A DNA stretch of 64,000 nucleotides from Eutreptiella sp. 'Long Island Sound 2002' (Eukaryota > Euglenozoa > Euglenophyceae > Eutreptiales > Eutreptiaceae): contig OZ038382.1 in NCBI GenBank assembly GCA_964036045.1, positions 116,222,429 to 116,286,428 of the forward strand. Reading direction: 5' to 3'. Below, one piece after another: positions 54,735-64,000 of the stretch (its first letter is position 1; every line of letters starts with the position of its first letter). Position numbers and translations under genes: made by a program. Under the pieces are notes generated by a model. That model was not told where the DNA came from and made no database searches. It saw only the letters and a program-made list of their open reading frames with translations.

Positions 54735-57458
54735 CCCGTGCTGGGACAATGTTCCAGCGTAAGAAGCGAAACTAATTTCCCTGTGTCAGTCTACTGACAG
54801 GTGCAGTGAGCACTCTTCTGCAGACGTGCCTGTGTATGGGTGTAAGAGCAGTTGTCACGGTTGCCCCGCATTGCATCGCAGGACAGGACCGTTAGCCCCC
54901 CGTGATAACCACTCCCTGGCCGAAGGCCATTGGTCTTTTCACAGACTACTGCTTACTGAGCACTGCACTGACCCTGTCTGTGCCCTGCAGACCCATGCCT
55001 ATGGTTTCCAGCGTGCACCAGGTGGCCGCTTATCAGGATTACAGCCACCCAGCGAGTGTATGCCTTGTTGACCATGTGTTGCATGGGGACTGCCCTGATG
55101 TAATGACCTTGGGGAGCCAACGAAGAACGGTGGCTTACTACACCAGGGGGGAATGACAAGCAAGGTGTTATGAGGCAATGTGTGACTTCCCTCCTTGGAG
55201 ACAAGGGAGCCCACAGTTAGGACCCCTGACTGGTCCAGACCCATGGGGTTCTACCCTTCCTTACAGGGTTTAGCATACCCCTATGTGTGCTACGTATGTC
55301 TGTGTGTGTCTCACCTCTCTCCCCGGCGTGGCTTTCGGAGACCGGGCCTCGCTGACGTCGGACTGAAGGTCCTAATCAGGTACTATTACCACTCCTATGG
55401 CGCCCAATTTCTGTGCCGGCGCCTATCCTTGGGGTAAGACGGCAAAAGCCCTACCTACTAGAGGGGAGGGGTGGCCAAGTGTGCTAAGGGCATACAAAAC
55501 GCCCATTTTTGCTAAGGGCCAAAAGCTAACGCACTCCCCTGCCCACGAGGAAAACCACGCGGGACAGGAGACACCACTACACTACACTCACTAACGCAAG
55601 CACCGGCCTTCGAAGGCAGGGTGAGCACTCATCACTTGCACTCAACTCCTGCCAGGCCTGCTGACCCTAACCCCTACACACGCTACTGGGTGTTGCTGTC
55701 AAAGATGTCTCGGGTCCTAATGACCCACCTGTGAAGAAGACCAGAGAACACAGCGCTGCTGAGCAACTGTGGCCTAACAGGGACGTCACAACACATTTCC
55801 CTCCTAGGGCTTGGAGGGAAGGGGTGCTCTTGTTGTGTGCACAGCGCGGATGTCCATGAAGTCCAACTGCCCTCGCCACTCCTGGCTGAGGCACAGTCAA
55901 TTGATTTGTGATCAGCGCCCCTGTTTTGCTGGGGCAGAAAAATCGGTAGCCGCCGAAGGCAGCTGCCGCGTGCACCAATCACCCTGAACCTCTCCCATCT
56001 GTACAACAAAGGCAAATGAAGGGGTGTTTGCGGCGGAGGAACCAAGCCACACTCCACGTATTATACGCTTCTCAGTGTGACCTATAATACACTGTCCGCA
56101 AACACGCCCTGTCAAGCAAGCAAGCGTTAAGAGACTCCTCAGGTTCTCTTAAAGAACGTACCGAGGAGCCCCTGGGTAACCTAAACAAGGTTTACCGTGC
56201 GCTATTCGCGTGGCCTACCCTTTAATGCATCATGTGCACGCAGGGGAGAGAGGCAGAACCATTTCCACACTGACTCAACCAGGAGGTGAGCTCCTCCTGG
56301 GCTAACCTACCCTACTCACCATGCATCGTGTGAATGCCGAAGTGAAGCGTACACAAGACAAGCCTAAGCGTTTTAAGCAACCCTACTTTAACGCTACGGC
56401 TACACACGAACAAACACTTTCTTTACTTACTTGTGAAGAGAAAACAAGGGTGAATTGGGGTACAGGGAAAGCGTCACAGCGTGTGAATGCCTCGTTCAGG
56501 CACATGCATCGCGGGCACAGCGCATATTCTAACCCTACATGGGCGCTGCGCGCGCACTTCGCATCGCATACCTTTCATTTCTGTTCAGACCTGTGCAGAG
56601 CACGAGAGAGGAACACCCGAACCCCAAACGAACACAGCGTTGACAACCCTAACGTTTTGACGAAGCAACCAACACGAACGCAATGCATGCGTGTGTGATG
56701 ACACTGACATACCTGAGAGGTGGGTTGTTGACCTGCTCTGTGGTGTCGGTTGAATTTGAATAGTTTTCTCTGAAGTTTATAAAAATTTTGATGCAACTGT
56801 GCAAAAATTTCCTTTAGAACTTTAAAAACTACGGCCCATACCTTCTTTTCCAAAAGCTGTTTACGCTTGCGCAACCTTGTTTTTGAAGTCCGCTTCCTTT
56901 GCGCTTGTCTGCGACTTTGAGTTATGTGTAAAAGTGACGATTTCCCGCGTGGCTTCGTCGATTTTTAACGATTTCACTTGCTAAATCGCAACCCCTTCCG
57001 CTAAACCGCAGGAATCACTCCCTGTAGGTTACATTTTCTATTTTTTCCAGCTCCTGGAGATTTGTGTCCTCCATTGGGAGTATTGCTCCGCCCTGGCCCT
57101 TGGTCAGGACATTTATTAAAACGCTGTTTATACAGCGATAGCCGTCCGCATTAGAGCGTTCGACTGTACCCTAGTGGGCAAGCATATGTGCTCTAGGGAG
57201 GGAGTCCCGGGTTCAAACCCCACTACCCCCAAACTTTTTCCAAAAGCCTTTGTCGCACGCCGGCGACTTTTGAGGAATGCCCCATCAAAGGGACATCATT
57301 CACGGTACATTACACTGTTCTTCAAGGGTACCTGCAGTGTGATAGGCTTCCATGAACTGATGAGGCTGTGTTTGGTAAGTTTTTTTGAGGTAACTTTGGG
57401 AATATTTGAGCCTTTTTCCTTGGTCCTACTAGCTTAGCTAACTAGTACTCCAGGGAAG
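54735..57458 (+). other. A 3-prime extension with antisense splice-like signals
   Basis: 2.7 kb with no conserved sense protein, shared with B 1522-4194. It is much longer than usual for a chromovirus tail. On the minus strand conserved signals include CAG/GTATGT (about 56716), CTCTGCACAG (about 56592), AAAG/GTATGC (about 56573), TTGTACAG (about 56003) and CTTCACAG (about 55733). A 124-codon minus-strand frame (56057-55683) is partly similar to B. Between the tRNA-like unit and the LTR (57240-57458) nothing is recognised. Confidence 0.6.
57167..57239 (+). promoter_or_regulatory. tRNA-like Pol III unit with T-run terminator in A
   Basis: Box A-like 57167-57179 (TACCCTAGTGGGC), box B 57210-57220 (GGTTCAAACCC), end ACTACCCCCA, then TTTTT at 57235-57239, a Pol III stop signal. 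Same layout as B 1590-1522, which lacks the T run because satellite follows. A full cloverleaf does not form. Confidence 0.6.
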
Positions 57459-58167
57459 AGTAAGAAAACGTCACTGCCATGTCTTTCTTGGAGGGCTTGA
57501 TCCAGGCCAACCCCCCCTTAAAACCCTTTTGTTGATGCTAAGACAAACCTAAGTGTTTTTATCTCTCTTTGGATGCCTAAAGTACACTTTCTCAAAGTAA
57601 CTAGGGTTGTGACCCTAGCCCCCCATGAAGTTCACCCCTACCACTCAACTGAGCGGAGGTATCTTCCTTCATGGAGGATATACCGAAACAAAATAGGCAT
57701 TTCATGCTTTTGGCCTTGGAGGTTAAGCCTAGTGGTCTCCGAACCCAAGACCCCTATACTCAATTGTTTCTACCACTTATTGTGGTCCTACTTTGTAACT
57801 GTTTCTGAATTCAGTTGCTTGGCCAAGTCATTTTCTGTGTTGGCCTGACATCTATGCCCCACATTCCTAACCAGCACCATTTCACCCAAAAGAGTGCACA
57901 TGAAGTGCCTAATGCTATCTTGGAGGCCAGAGTCAGTCCAACTTTTATAAGAAATCTTTTGTATTATCCATTTGTGATTGAATCTTTGTGTATAAACCTG
58001 CATTGTCTATCTGCAGCCCTTCTGTGTTACACTGGATTCCAAAACCAATCATTGATTCGATCCACATCCTGTTCTTGCTCTACTTGCTGCTTTGGTTTGG
58101 GTTTTCAACTACAAAACCTGCAGGATTTCATGAAAATATCTAGGGCATAAATTAAGGACATTCTTCT
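57459..58167 (+). repeat. 3-prime LTR of A
   Basis: 709 bp, AGTAAGAAAACGTC to GACATTCTTCT, then GTACA (58168-58172). About 18 differences from the 5-prime LTR by eye. Confidence 0.92.
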
Positions 58168-58172
58168 GTACA

Positions 58173-58700
58173 GGGTTGAGGGATCCATCGACAATGGATA
58201 ACAAACTGGCCCATTCAGGGGCCTGGATAGCTGTGTCTGAGTCCCCAGGCACATTAATGGGACAGTCGGGGAGTTGCACTCTTCCCTCAGTCATTCGGTC
58301 CAGCATTGGGCGCCAGTAAGCGTGTTCACCTGAGCAACCCCAGTCAGGGGTGCACATGACAACCCTTCCTCCCTCATAAGCGATTTTCGTTAGAACCTTC
58401 GCGAGCAGGGAGAAAGGAGGGTTAGCATACACTATGCCCATTGCTTTCCAGAAGAAACGGAAAGCGTTATTCGAATGTGTCAAGCAATACAACTGCATGA
58501 TGTGCTGTTGTTGGCTCGCGAACAATTCCACCTGGATCTCATCCAGGGATACCTGAAGGGCCGCCAGTCCATTCTCAAGAACGTGACGGGCCAATTGGTA
58601 GTTTTCAGTACGATAATTAGTCTTGGCTGCCTAGCGCAGCCCAGACTCTTTTCGTCCTGACAGCTCCAAAGGTACGGAGAAGAGCCCACTGCCAGAGTCA
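58173..58700 (-). pseudogene. B pre-RT module
   Basis: The minus strand is open at 58594-58109 from RHVLENGLAALQV through VELFASQQQH, YANPPFSLLAKVLTKI and WRPMLDRM to GSLNPVQ. The real B sequence ends at 58173, and the remainder is A's LTR. It continues at 46990. Confidence 0.75.
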
Positions 58701-59060
58701 CAGTGCAAAGAATAGGGGCGTCAGAGAGACAACATTTTTACTTGGGGGTTTCTTCGTAGGAAGTCGGTGCCAATGATGATGTCAAAGGCGTCAGTGTCCA
58801 ACACTCTGCAGTGTTGGGTCACAGTTTCGTCGCCAAGACAAATAGTCACATCGACACTTGCCAATGAATGGATGGATCCCCTACTCTTAAGGCCAATGTC
58901 TTAGGTTTTTTGAAAGTCTTTAACAGGCGCCGGGCCACTATAGAGAGTGTTGCGCCGGTGTCAAGCACTGCTCGAAAAACTTGATCCCGGATTTTCACGA
59001 GGATTCAGAAAACCAAGTCCTCCTCTTCAGACCCGCCCCCCTACTCCTCAACAGGGTATT
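58701..59060 (-). pseudogene. B protease
   Basis: The minus strand has AVLDTGATLSIVARRL with the catalytic Asp at 58962-58960, then TICLGDETV and FDIIIGTDFLRRNP. Small shifts occur near 58880 and 58735 relative to A. The active site is intact, unlike A. Confidence 0.8.
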
Positions 59061-60170
59061 TTACATCAACCCCTGCAGCCATGAGGGACTTGGCCATCCA
59101 GGCCAGTCGCCTGTTCTTGGAGTTAGACCCCTCAGGGGCGGCGTAATCCCCCTGTGGGCGCTTCTCGGGGTCAACATTCGCAAGAGAGGGAGAGATAGCG
59201 GGCGCCGATGAGCGCCTCTGGGGGTTGGGGCTTCCACCCTTGCCATCTCCCTTGCCTGCTCCTTTACCACCTTATCCTCATCTTGGGGAGTTCCGGAGGG
59301 CGTTTGGGCTTTCTGGCGTTCAGCCTCCTGCCGTTTGTGTCTGTCACTGTCACTTTTTGTTATGTCACATTCGTGATCGTAGTGATGACGTTTGGCACAG
59401 TAACCACAGGTGATGGTACACCTGAAATGGTCCGGATGGGTCACTGTTTTCCCTTCTTTAGTGTGCTGCTGTCGTTTCAGTTGCAGCAGACAACCACTGC
59501 GATGGTCGCAGTCTGGGGCATGACAGGGTCCTCCCTTGTTATTGACAGGCTTACAGTAGAAGAGTGGGGGTGTACCTGTTTCAGGCTTAACCTCATCTAT
59601 GACACGCAGGTTACCCCCCCCTTTACCAGCACCCTTGTTGGTATTAGTGGAACTTTTAGGTCCTTTCCCTTCGCGACGTTCAGGGGTAGGGGTGCCACCT
59701 CCACCCAGGTGTCTCTTGACAAATTTCTCCATATGGGAGTCATTCTCCCTCTCAAGGGCCAGCTCCATCAGCACGTCCACAAGGTCCTCGTACGTGTGTT
59801 CCTACTCTTCCTCTCTGAGGTGGTGCGACAATCGTCCCACGTACGTGTAGGGATTTCACTCATGAGCCACAGGTGGGGTTCTGTGGCTCCATAGGAACCC
59901 ACGTTCATTCCTGAGAACAGATACACCAGGTGGCACACGTATTCTGAGATTCGCGCAGCGGAAGGAAATTCTGGGAGCATAGGGAGCTTTTCAATCTGTG
60001 TGCGTACGCTGAAGTCTGTTTCATAGACCGGCAAAGGTTTGTCCAGTCTTTGGAGAACCTCGGGCCGCCTTGAACAGGTTTTCAAAATCTGTTTCACCTG
60101 TTTTTGCAAAAATTTCTTTTTTGCATGAGAGTTTGAAGAAAGATCATTTAGTGGCCACATTCACATGAGA
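59061..60170 (-). pseudogene. B gag capsid-like region and CCHC knuckle
   Basis: Two minus-strand frames: 60160-59768 (KKFLQKQVKQI, FPVYETD-like, PEFPSAARISEYVC, SYGATEPHLWLM) and 59780-59061 (MELALEREND, Gly-rich hinge, GGPCHAPDCDHRSGC, then the knuckle CGYCAKRHHYDHEC near 59410-59369). A frameshift separates them near 59775. The order is the same as in A. Confidence 0.82.
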
Positions 60171-60301
60171 TCAGCCGCTAAGGAAAAGAAACTCGGGAAA
60201 TTCCTCTGCCCATTCGGGCAGGCTTTTCGGGTCGAACTCCAGCAATTCCAGCTGGATGGTTGCCTGGGCAATCGGTTTGCCACTCTTCCCACCCTCTTGG
60301 G

Positions 60302-61249
60302 TTAGGCCTGAAGGGGGGAAGGTACGTTAGCGAGAGGTGCCAGAGCTGTTAGCCCCTTTTTCTCAGTCTCTGACTCGGGCACGTCCTGTAGCTCAGCGAT
60401 GGGGACTGTCCTGGCAAGTGGATGAAAAGGACTGGGGCAAGTGACCTTGGGTAGCAACCTGCACACCCTTGATCGTTTGAGATCATCAGCAAGCGTGCTC
60501 AATCCGGGAGAGGGTGAGGCCTGCGCTGGCTTGGGGAAGGGTTCAGTGATACTCAATTTTGCGTTGACAGCCTCAGAAAGGGCTGTCACATCTGGGACTT
60601 CGGGTCCAGACAGTAGTTTGGCCAGTAGTTCGGCCGTACGGTCCAGGGCACCATAACTTGGCTCTCGGAGATGGGAATCCTTCACATAAGCTGGACACAC
60701 TTCAGGGTTCCTGCTAGTGGTTTGCAGCTCTGGACGCCACGCTGGCCCTCTCGGTCGTCTGGGTAGACACACGGTGTCGGAAAGGTCCGTAGGTGGGCAG
60801 GAGTAAAGGGAGGAACCCATGTCAGTATGTGGTGGGGATCCCAAGGCTTCGAGTGGGTCTTCTCCATGGTCACCTCTGAAAAACTTGTAGTACTCTTGCT
60901 GGAGCAGATACTCGTCCATTCTCCTTCTCAGTTCGTCGTGTTCCTCAGAGCCTCCAAATGCCGTAGACGAAGATGCAGGGGAGGCTGAACGGGGGATGGA
61001 GACAGCAACCTGTCGGTGAAGGTGCTGCAGGCTGTCATCACGGGCCGCTAAGGCCTCAGTGGTTAAGGGTATTGGTATTTCTCTGGGCGCTTCTTGTTCC
61101 GCCCTTCTGTAACCTGGATCTTCTTGAGACCCAGATGCAAGTCTGACCTTGAGCTCACTCATTGAGTTGGGCCCAGTGCTGCCCAGTTGTACTTGTACAC
61201 TCCGAATAGGCCAAGTACTGGCGGACGGTTGTACTGATGCTGTGGACAT
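60302..61249 (-). CDS. B gag N-terminal region
   Basis: 315 open codons from ATG 61249. STWPIRSVQVQ, DELRRRMDEYLLQQEYY, DRTAELLAKLLSG and KRSRVCRLLPKVTCPSPFHPL match A 47787-48760. It is Ser/Pro/Glu-rich with short helices and no known domain. It ends at TAG 60302 in a stretch where A reads on. Confidence 0.7.
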   Translation of the reverse strand: MSTASVQPSASTWPIRSVQVQLGSTGPNSMSELKVRLASGSQEDPGYRRAEQEAPREIPIPLTTEALAARDDSLQHLHRQVAVSIPRSASPASSSTAFGGSEEHDELRRRMDEYLLQQEYYKFFRGDHGEDPLEALGSPPHTDMGSSLYSCPPTDLSDTVCLPRRPRGPAWRPELQTTSRNPEVCPAYVKDSHLREPSYGALDRTAELLAKLLSGPEVPDVTALSEAVNAKLSITEPFPKPAQASPSPGLSTLADDLKRSRVCRLLPKVTCPSPFHPLARTVPIAELQDVPESETEKKGLTALAPLANVPSPLQA

Positions 61250-61313
61250 ATTGTTTCTTGGTTTGACTTGTGTACTTCACAGAGTCAGTTCGAAAGGTTC
61301 TCAAGGGTGGCCT

Positions 61314-61322
61314 CTGCTACCG
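61314..61322 (-). promoter_or_regulatory. Primer-binding site of B
   Basis: The minus strand has CGGTAGCAG (61322-61314), then AGGCC, next to the LTR. GGTAGCAGAGG fits the complement of initiator-Met tRNA except for the first base. Confidence 0.65.
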
Positions 61323-62032
61323 GAAAGATGTCCTTGGTTAATGCCCTAATAGCGTTGATGAAATTCTGCAGGTTTTGGTGTTGGAAAAGAGCACCAAAGC
61401 AGCAAGTAGAGCAAGAACAGGATGTGGATGGAATCAATGAATAGTTTCCATATCCAGTGTATCACAGAAGGGCTGCAAATAGACAAAGCAGGCTTAGGTA
61501 CAAAGATTCAATCACAATTGGATAAAACAAATGATTTTTAAGAGAAAGCTGGCATGACTCCTGCCTCCAAATTAGCATCAAGCAGTTCAAGTGCACTCTT
61601 TTGGATGTAATGGAGTTGATTAGGAGTATGGGGCAAAGGAGTTTCCCCAGACGTACAATATGACTTGGTCAAGCAACTGAATTCAGAAACAGTTAAAACG
61701 TAGAACCACAATAAGTGGTAGAATCAGTTGAGTATAGGGGTCTTGAGGGTGGGGGACCACTAGGCTTACCCTACAAGGCCTCAGGCATGAAATGCTCACT
61801 TTATTTCGGTATAACCTCCATGAAGGAAGGTACCTCCGCTCAGTTGAGCGGTAGGGGTGAATTTCATGGGGGGCTAGGCTTATAACCCTAGTTACTTTGA
61901 GAAAGTGTGCATTAAGCTCTAAAGAGAATGAAAAATGCTTAAGTAAGTCTTAGCATCAACAAGAGGGTTTTAGGGGGGGCTTGGCCTGGATCAAGACCTC
62001 CAAGAAAGACATGGCAGTGACTTTTTCTTACT
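61323..62032 (-). repeat. 5-prime LTR of B
   Basis: About 710 bp, an inverted and more diverged copy of A's LTRs. It starts AGTAAGAAAAAGTCACTGCC at 62032 on the minus strand. Confidence 0.9.
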
Positions 62033-62545
62033 CCTCCAAGGCCGGTATGGAGCGTACAGGCACGGAGACAAATAAGTTCTTCGGACCCTAGTGTCCTACA
62101 GCCTGTAGGAGTCACAGTCCGGCTGAGAGCAGCTCTTGACTCAATGAGTCTCCTGGGTAGAAGTTACCAATGCCGCGAAGCGTGTGATGGTATCCTCTCC
62201 GTTTTGCAGTGTTTGTTTTCGGGGTAAAGTAAGCTCCAAGGAACATCGCTGCTCTTTTGGGCTTGGACGAAGTCAATGGGTGTGTACGAATGTTGTTGTT
62301 TTTGTAAGCCGTAGTTTTTGGAAATTGTTGGATTTGTTTGGCTGGATTTTGGGATGACGCGTATTTGATTTGTTTGCTTGTTTGTTTGTACCTATATCTC
62401 CTACGGTGATTGCCCGCTTGCACGTCCATCTCAAGACTGGATGGTGCGTTGGGGTAGAGGTTTACTCAAATGGCGCCGTTAGGGTGCGCCAGGCTCAGTT
62501 GAGTGAAAGGCAATTTTCGTCATAGCGAGGTCAGCTGTTTTGCAG
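62033..62545. other. DNA outside B, no gene assigned
   Basis: The edge of the locus B entered. A minus-strand frame of 105 codons (62429-62112) is Lys/Thr/Asn-rich with no domain. Acceptor-like TTTTGCAG sequences end near 62208 and 62545. T/G-rich tracts lie at 62290-62390. Confidence 0.4.
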
Positions 62546-62780
62546 ACCTCTTTCTATGATTCCTCGAGCCCATACGACCTGATGGGCGAGTACCATGAAG
62601 ACCACACAATGGAGAACATCGATGATCCCCAGTACCTCTTGGACAGGATGGATGACCCCAGGGAACCGGGCGTCAACCGGACACCCCTGAGGGTAACCCC
62701 TGGGTTCTCAAGCCCGTTTCGGCCAAATTTTCTGTCCAACACCAGAAGAGGGGCGTGGAGGATGGAAAATGAAATTTTCT
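62546..62780 (+). other. Possible exon or relic, acidic frame
   Basis: After an acceptor-like TTTTGCAG the frame reads SFYDSSSPYDLMGEY and DPQYLLDRMDDP, then PGFSSPFRPNF. It is open to about 62876. No family is recognised. It lies just before the PEPCK-like segment and may be part of the same broken gene. Confidence 0.35.
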
Positions 62781-62898
62781 GTTTTTCTGTGCCACACACA
62801 TGCGTGACTCCTCAGCTGAACTCAAGCTTTCCAACCGGCGCTAACTGGTGCACCATCCAAAAATACCAGTGTGTTTGACTTGGACCCTTACTTTACAG

Positions 62899-63087
62899 TT
62901 TTGAATCCTGGATTATATGCTGCCCTGAGAAGTCCAGTGTTTGGGTTCGACAGTGGATATGGTGACAATTTGCTGAGGAGCCAGAAGTGGGACGCCCAGC
63001 GCATCGCTTTCGCCCTGGCCCGCGGAGAGGGCTGGCTGGCAGATCCCGTCAGGATTGTAAGGTTGGTAGCACCTGAAGGAAAAGAAT
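62899..63087 (+). pseudogene. GTP-dependent PEP carboxykinase-like fragment
   Basis: After CTTTACAG (62891-62898) the frame includes FDSGYGDNLL, AQRIAFALARGEGWLADP and APEGKE, then TAA 63085. This matches in order the conserved PEPCK(GTP) stretch around SGYGGN-LL, R-A--LA-EEGWLAEH and NPEGK. The P-loop (CGKTN) that should follow is absent. A possible further match (GGDIALM and an FG-PST strand, about 63156-63250) is in another frame. PEPCK interconverts oxaloacetate and phosphoenolpyruvate. Frame loss and missing P-loop favour a pseudogene; a diverged paralogue with introns is the alternative. Confidence 0.55.
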
Positions 63088-64000
63088 AATGTGTTGATGC
63101 TGACTTCTGAAGTACCTGTGTTAAGACCAGTTTTGTTTGCTGATTGCTGTGTGACCTCTATGGGTGGTGATATTGCCTTGATGCACGTGGGACAGAGTGG
63201 CAGGCTGTGCTTTGAGTCCTGGCCCTTTGGAACGTCGCCAAGCACATTGACCCTGCCAAAGGTGAGAACAACGCGGGATGACCAAACACGGGTCCGGGGC
63301 TGAGTCCTGCCACTGAGCAGAAGAGGCTGCCCCAACAGCTGCGGCTGGGGGAGGCGGTTATGTGGAAGCTGCCACTGTTGACTGTAGTCCCTCCAGAAAG
63401 TGTTTTGCTGTGCAGCGTTGTTACCTGTCGGATTGAATGCAGGCCCCATGGGCCACAAAGAATTCATTTGACTGACTTTTCAAAAATTAGTGCTGCAGTG
63501 TGCAGTGCAGTGGGTGGTTGTAGGAGAGAAGGGGACAGTGGAGGCTGCTGTTATGTTGGTCCATTTGTAGGTTTCCTGCCTCAGTCTTGTGTGTGTGTGT
63601 GAGTGAGCACCTGCCACGGTTGTGTACACACATGCGAATGGGAAGCGTAGCCGGCGAATTATGCCTATTTGCAGGCTGAAAATATTTTGAGGCTCATTGC
63701 CCTCGTTTTCGGCTACAAAAAATTGGTCAGCCTACTAAAAGGGATTTCTGATCCCTAGGGGATAAGACACTAAGCCAAGGGTGGGGGGGAAAGAGAAAAT
63801 GCCAGCACACATTGTCTGTGCATGGAAACAACCACACCCTTGTGCTTGGGTGGGCGCTTCGCCTGGGCGCCTAAAGCAGAACGAGTGTGTACTTGTAACC
63901 CATATCCATTCTCCTCACGGTTTTCCCCGCTTCGTTTGGTCTTTTTGTCCGTTCGGGCATTTTTTTGTTATTGTTCACCAATAGTCCTGTCTGCTTGTTT
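63088..64000. other. Right edge of the window, no clear gene
   Basis: Apart from the weak PEPCK-like continuation near 63156-63250, only short frames are present. A (GT) run lies at 63588-63601, and AT-rich and pyrimidine-rich sequence follows to the end. No RNA gene is recognised. Confidence 0.45.

Larger units (their letters stand above)
46996..58167 (+). mobile_element. Element A: Ty3/gypsy-type retrotransposon inserted in its sister B
   Basis: 11.2 kb, 5-bp duplication, LTRs of about 708 bp. It encodes gag, protease, pre-RT module, RT, RNase H, integrase and a chromodomain-like end, followed by a 2.7-kb extension and a tRNA-like unit. It lies in opposite orientation to B, between B's pre-RT module and RT linker. 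Most stops are single base changes relative to B (CAG to TAG 48762, TGG to TAG 53982, CGA to TGA 53370), and a 14-nt deletion near 51254 shifts the frame. LTRs differ by about 2-3% by eye. Confidence 0.95.
1522..62032 (-). mobile_element. Element B: old Ty3/gypsy-type LTR retrotransposon in five pieces
   Basis: Read on the minus strand, B runs through its 5-prime LTR (62032-61323), gag, protease and pre-RT module to 58173. It resumes at 46995-43896 (linker, RT, RNase H, integrase core), 34798-34564 (integrase tail), 7628-7293 (chromodomain-like end) and 4194-1522 (3-prime extension). Each gap is filled by another transposon flanked by a duplicated piece of B. The intact order is known because sister copy A (46996-58167) carries the same segments uninterrupted in the same order. 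B's 3-prime LTR is not in the window: the match to A stops at 1522, where satellite begins. The five bases outside its 5-prime LTR are CCTCC; the matching duplication would lie outside the window. Confidence 0.9.

Noticed and set aside
46996-58167. Ty1/copia classification for A/B
   Set aside because: The order protease, RT, RNase H, integrase is Ty3/gypsy; copia has integrase before RT.
63588-63601. (GT) microsatellite
   Set aside because: Too short to be of interest beyond noting it.
1-64000. CRISPR array or prokaryotic operon
   Set aside because: No regularly spaced identical repeats with unique spacers; all content is eukaryotic transposons.

Overview
The window is a eukaryotic intergenic transposon graveyard, not a gene-dense locus. 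It holds LTR retrotransposons with initiator-Met-tRNA-type primer sites, an APE-type LINE, a hAT DNA transposon with its 8-bp target duplication, Pol III box A/B sequences, splice-like signals and an A-depleted satellite. The host looks like a repeat-rich protist or alga with a large genome. The sequence alone does not let me name it.

Layout. One old Ty3/gypsy-type element (called B here, minus strand) spans about 1522-62032 and is broken into five pieces by four insertions. These are a hAT transposon (4203-7284), a second LTR element C (7634-34558), a LINE (34810-43884), and a younger copy of B's own family, called A, in the opposite orientation (46996-58167). C itself carries a GC-rich SINE-like insert E (10168-12281) and a third LTR element D (13571-27103). 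Each junction was placed by matching target-site duplications: GATAGAGT for hAT, GTGAT for C, an 11-bp repeat for the LINE, GTACA for A, a 15-bp repeat for E and GTTAG for D. Removing the inserts brings B's or C's coding sequence back together. By eye the LTR pairs differ by about 2-3% in A and D and about 8-9% in C, so C is older than A and D.

Coding content. A and B encode gag with a CCHC knuckle, protease, a module before RT, RT, RNase H, integrase and a chromodomain-like end. A 2.7-kb 3-prime extension follows, with a tRNA-like unit and, antisense to the element, a series of splice-like sites. C and D encode an unusually long coiled-coil gag N-terminus whose ATG lies inside the 5-prime LTR, so that the reading frame crosses the primer-binding site. 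CA/NC, protease, RT, RNase H, integrase and chromodomain follow. D also carries a dUTPase and a candidate -1 slippery heptamer before its RT frame. The LINE combines an AlkB-like 2OG-Fe(II) oxygenase domain with APE endonuclease, RT and RNase H. Only the hAT transposase (636 codons) is a fully open full-length gene.

Flanks. Positions 1-1521 are a degenerate GTGCT pentanucleotide satellite almost free of A on the plus strand. From 62033 to 64000 lies the DNA beside B's 5-prime LTR, with a short segment that resembles GTP-dependent phosphoenolpyruvate carboxykinase and is probably a gene relic.
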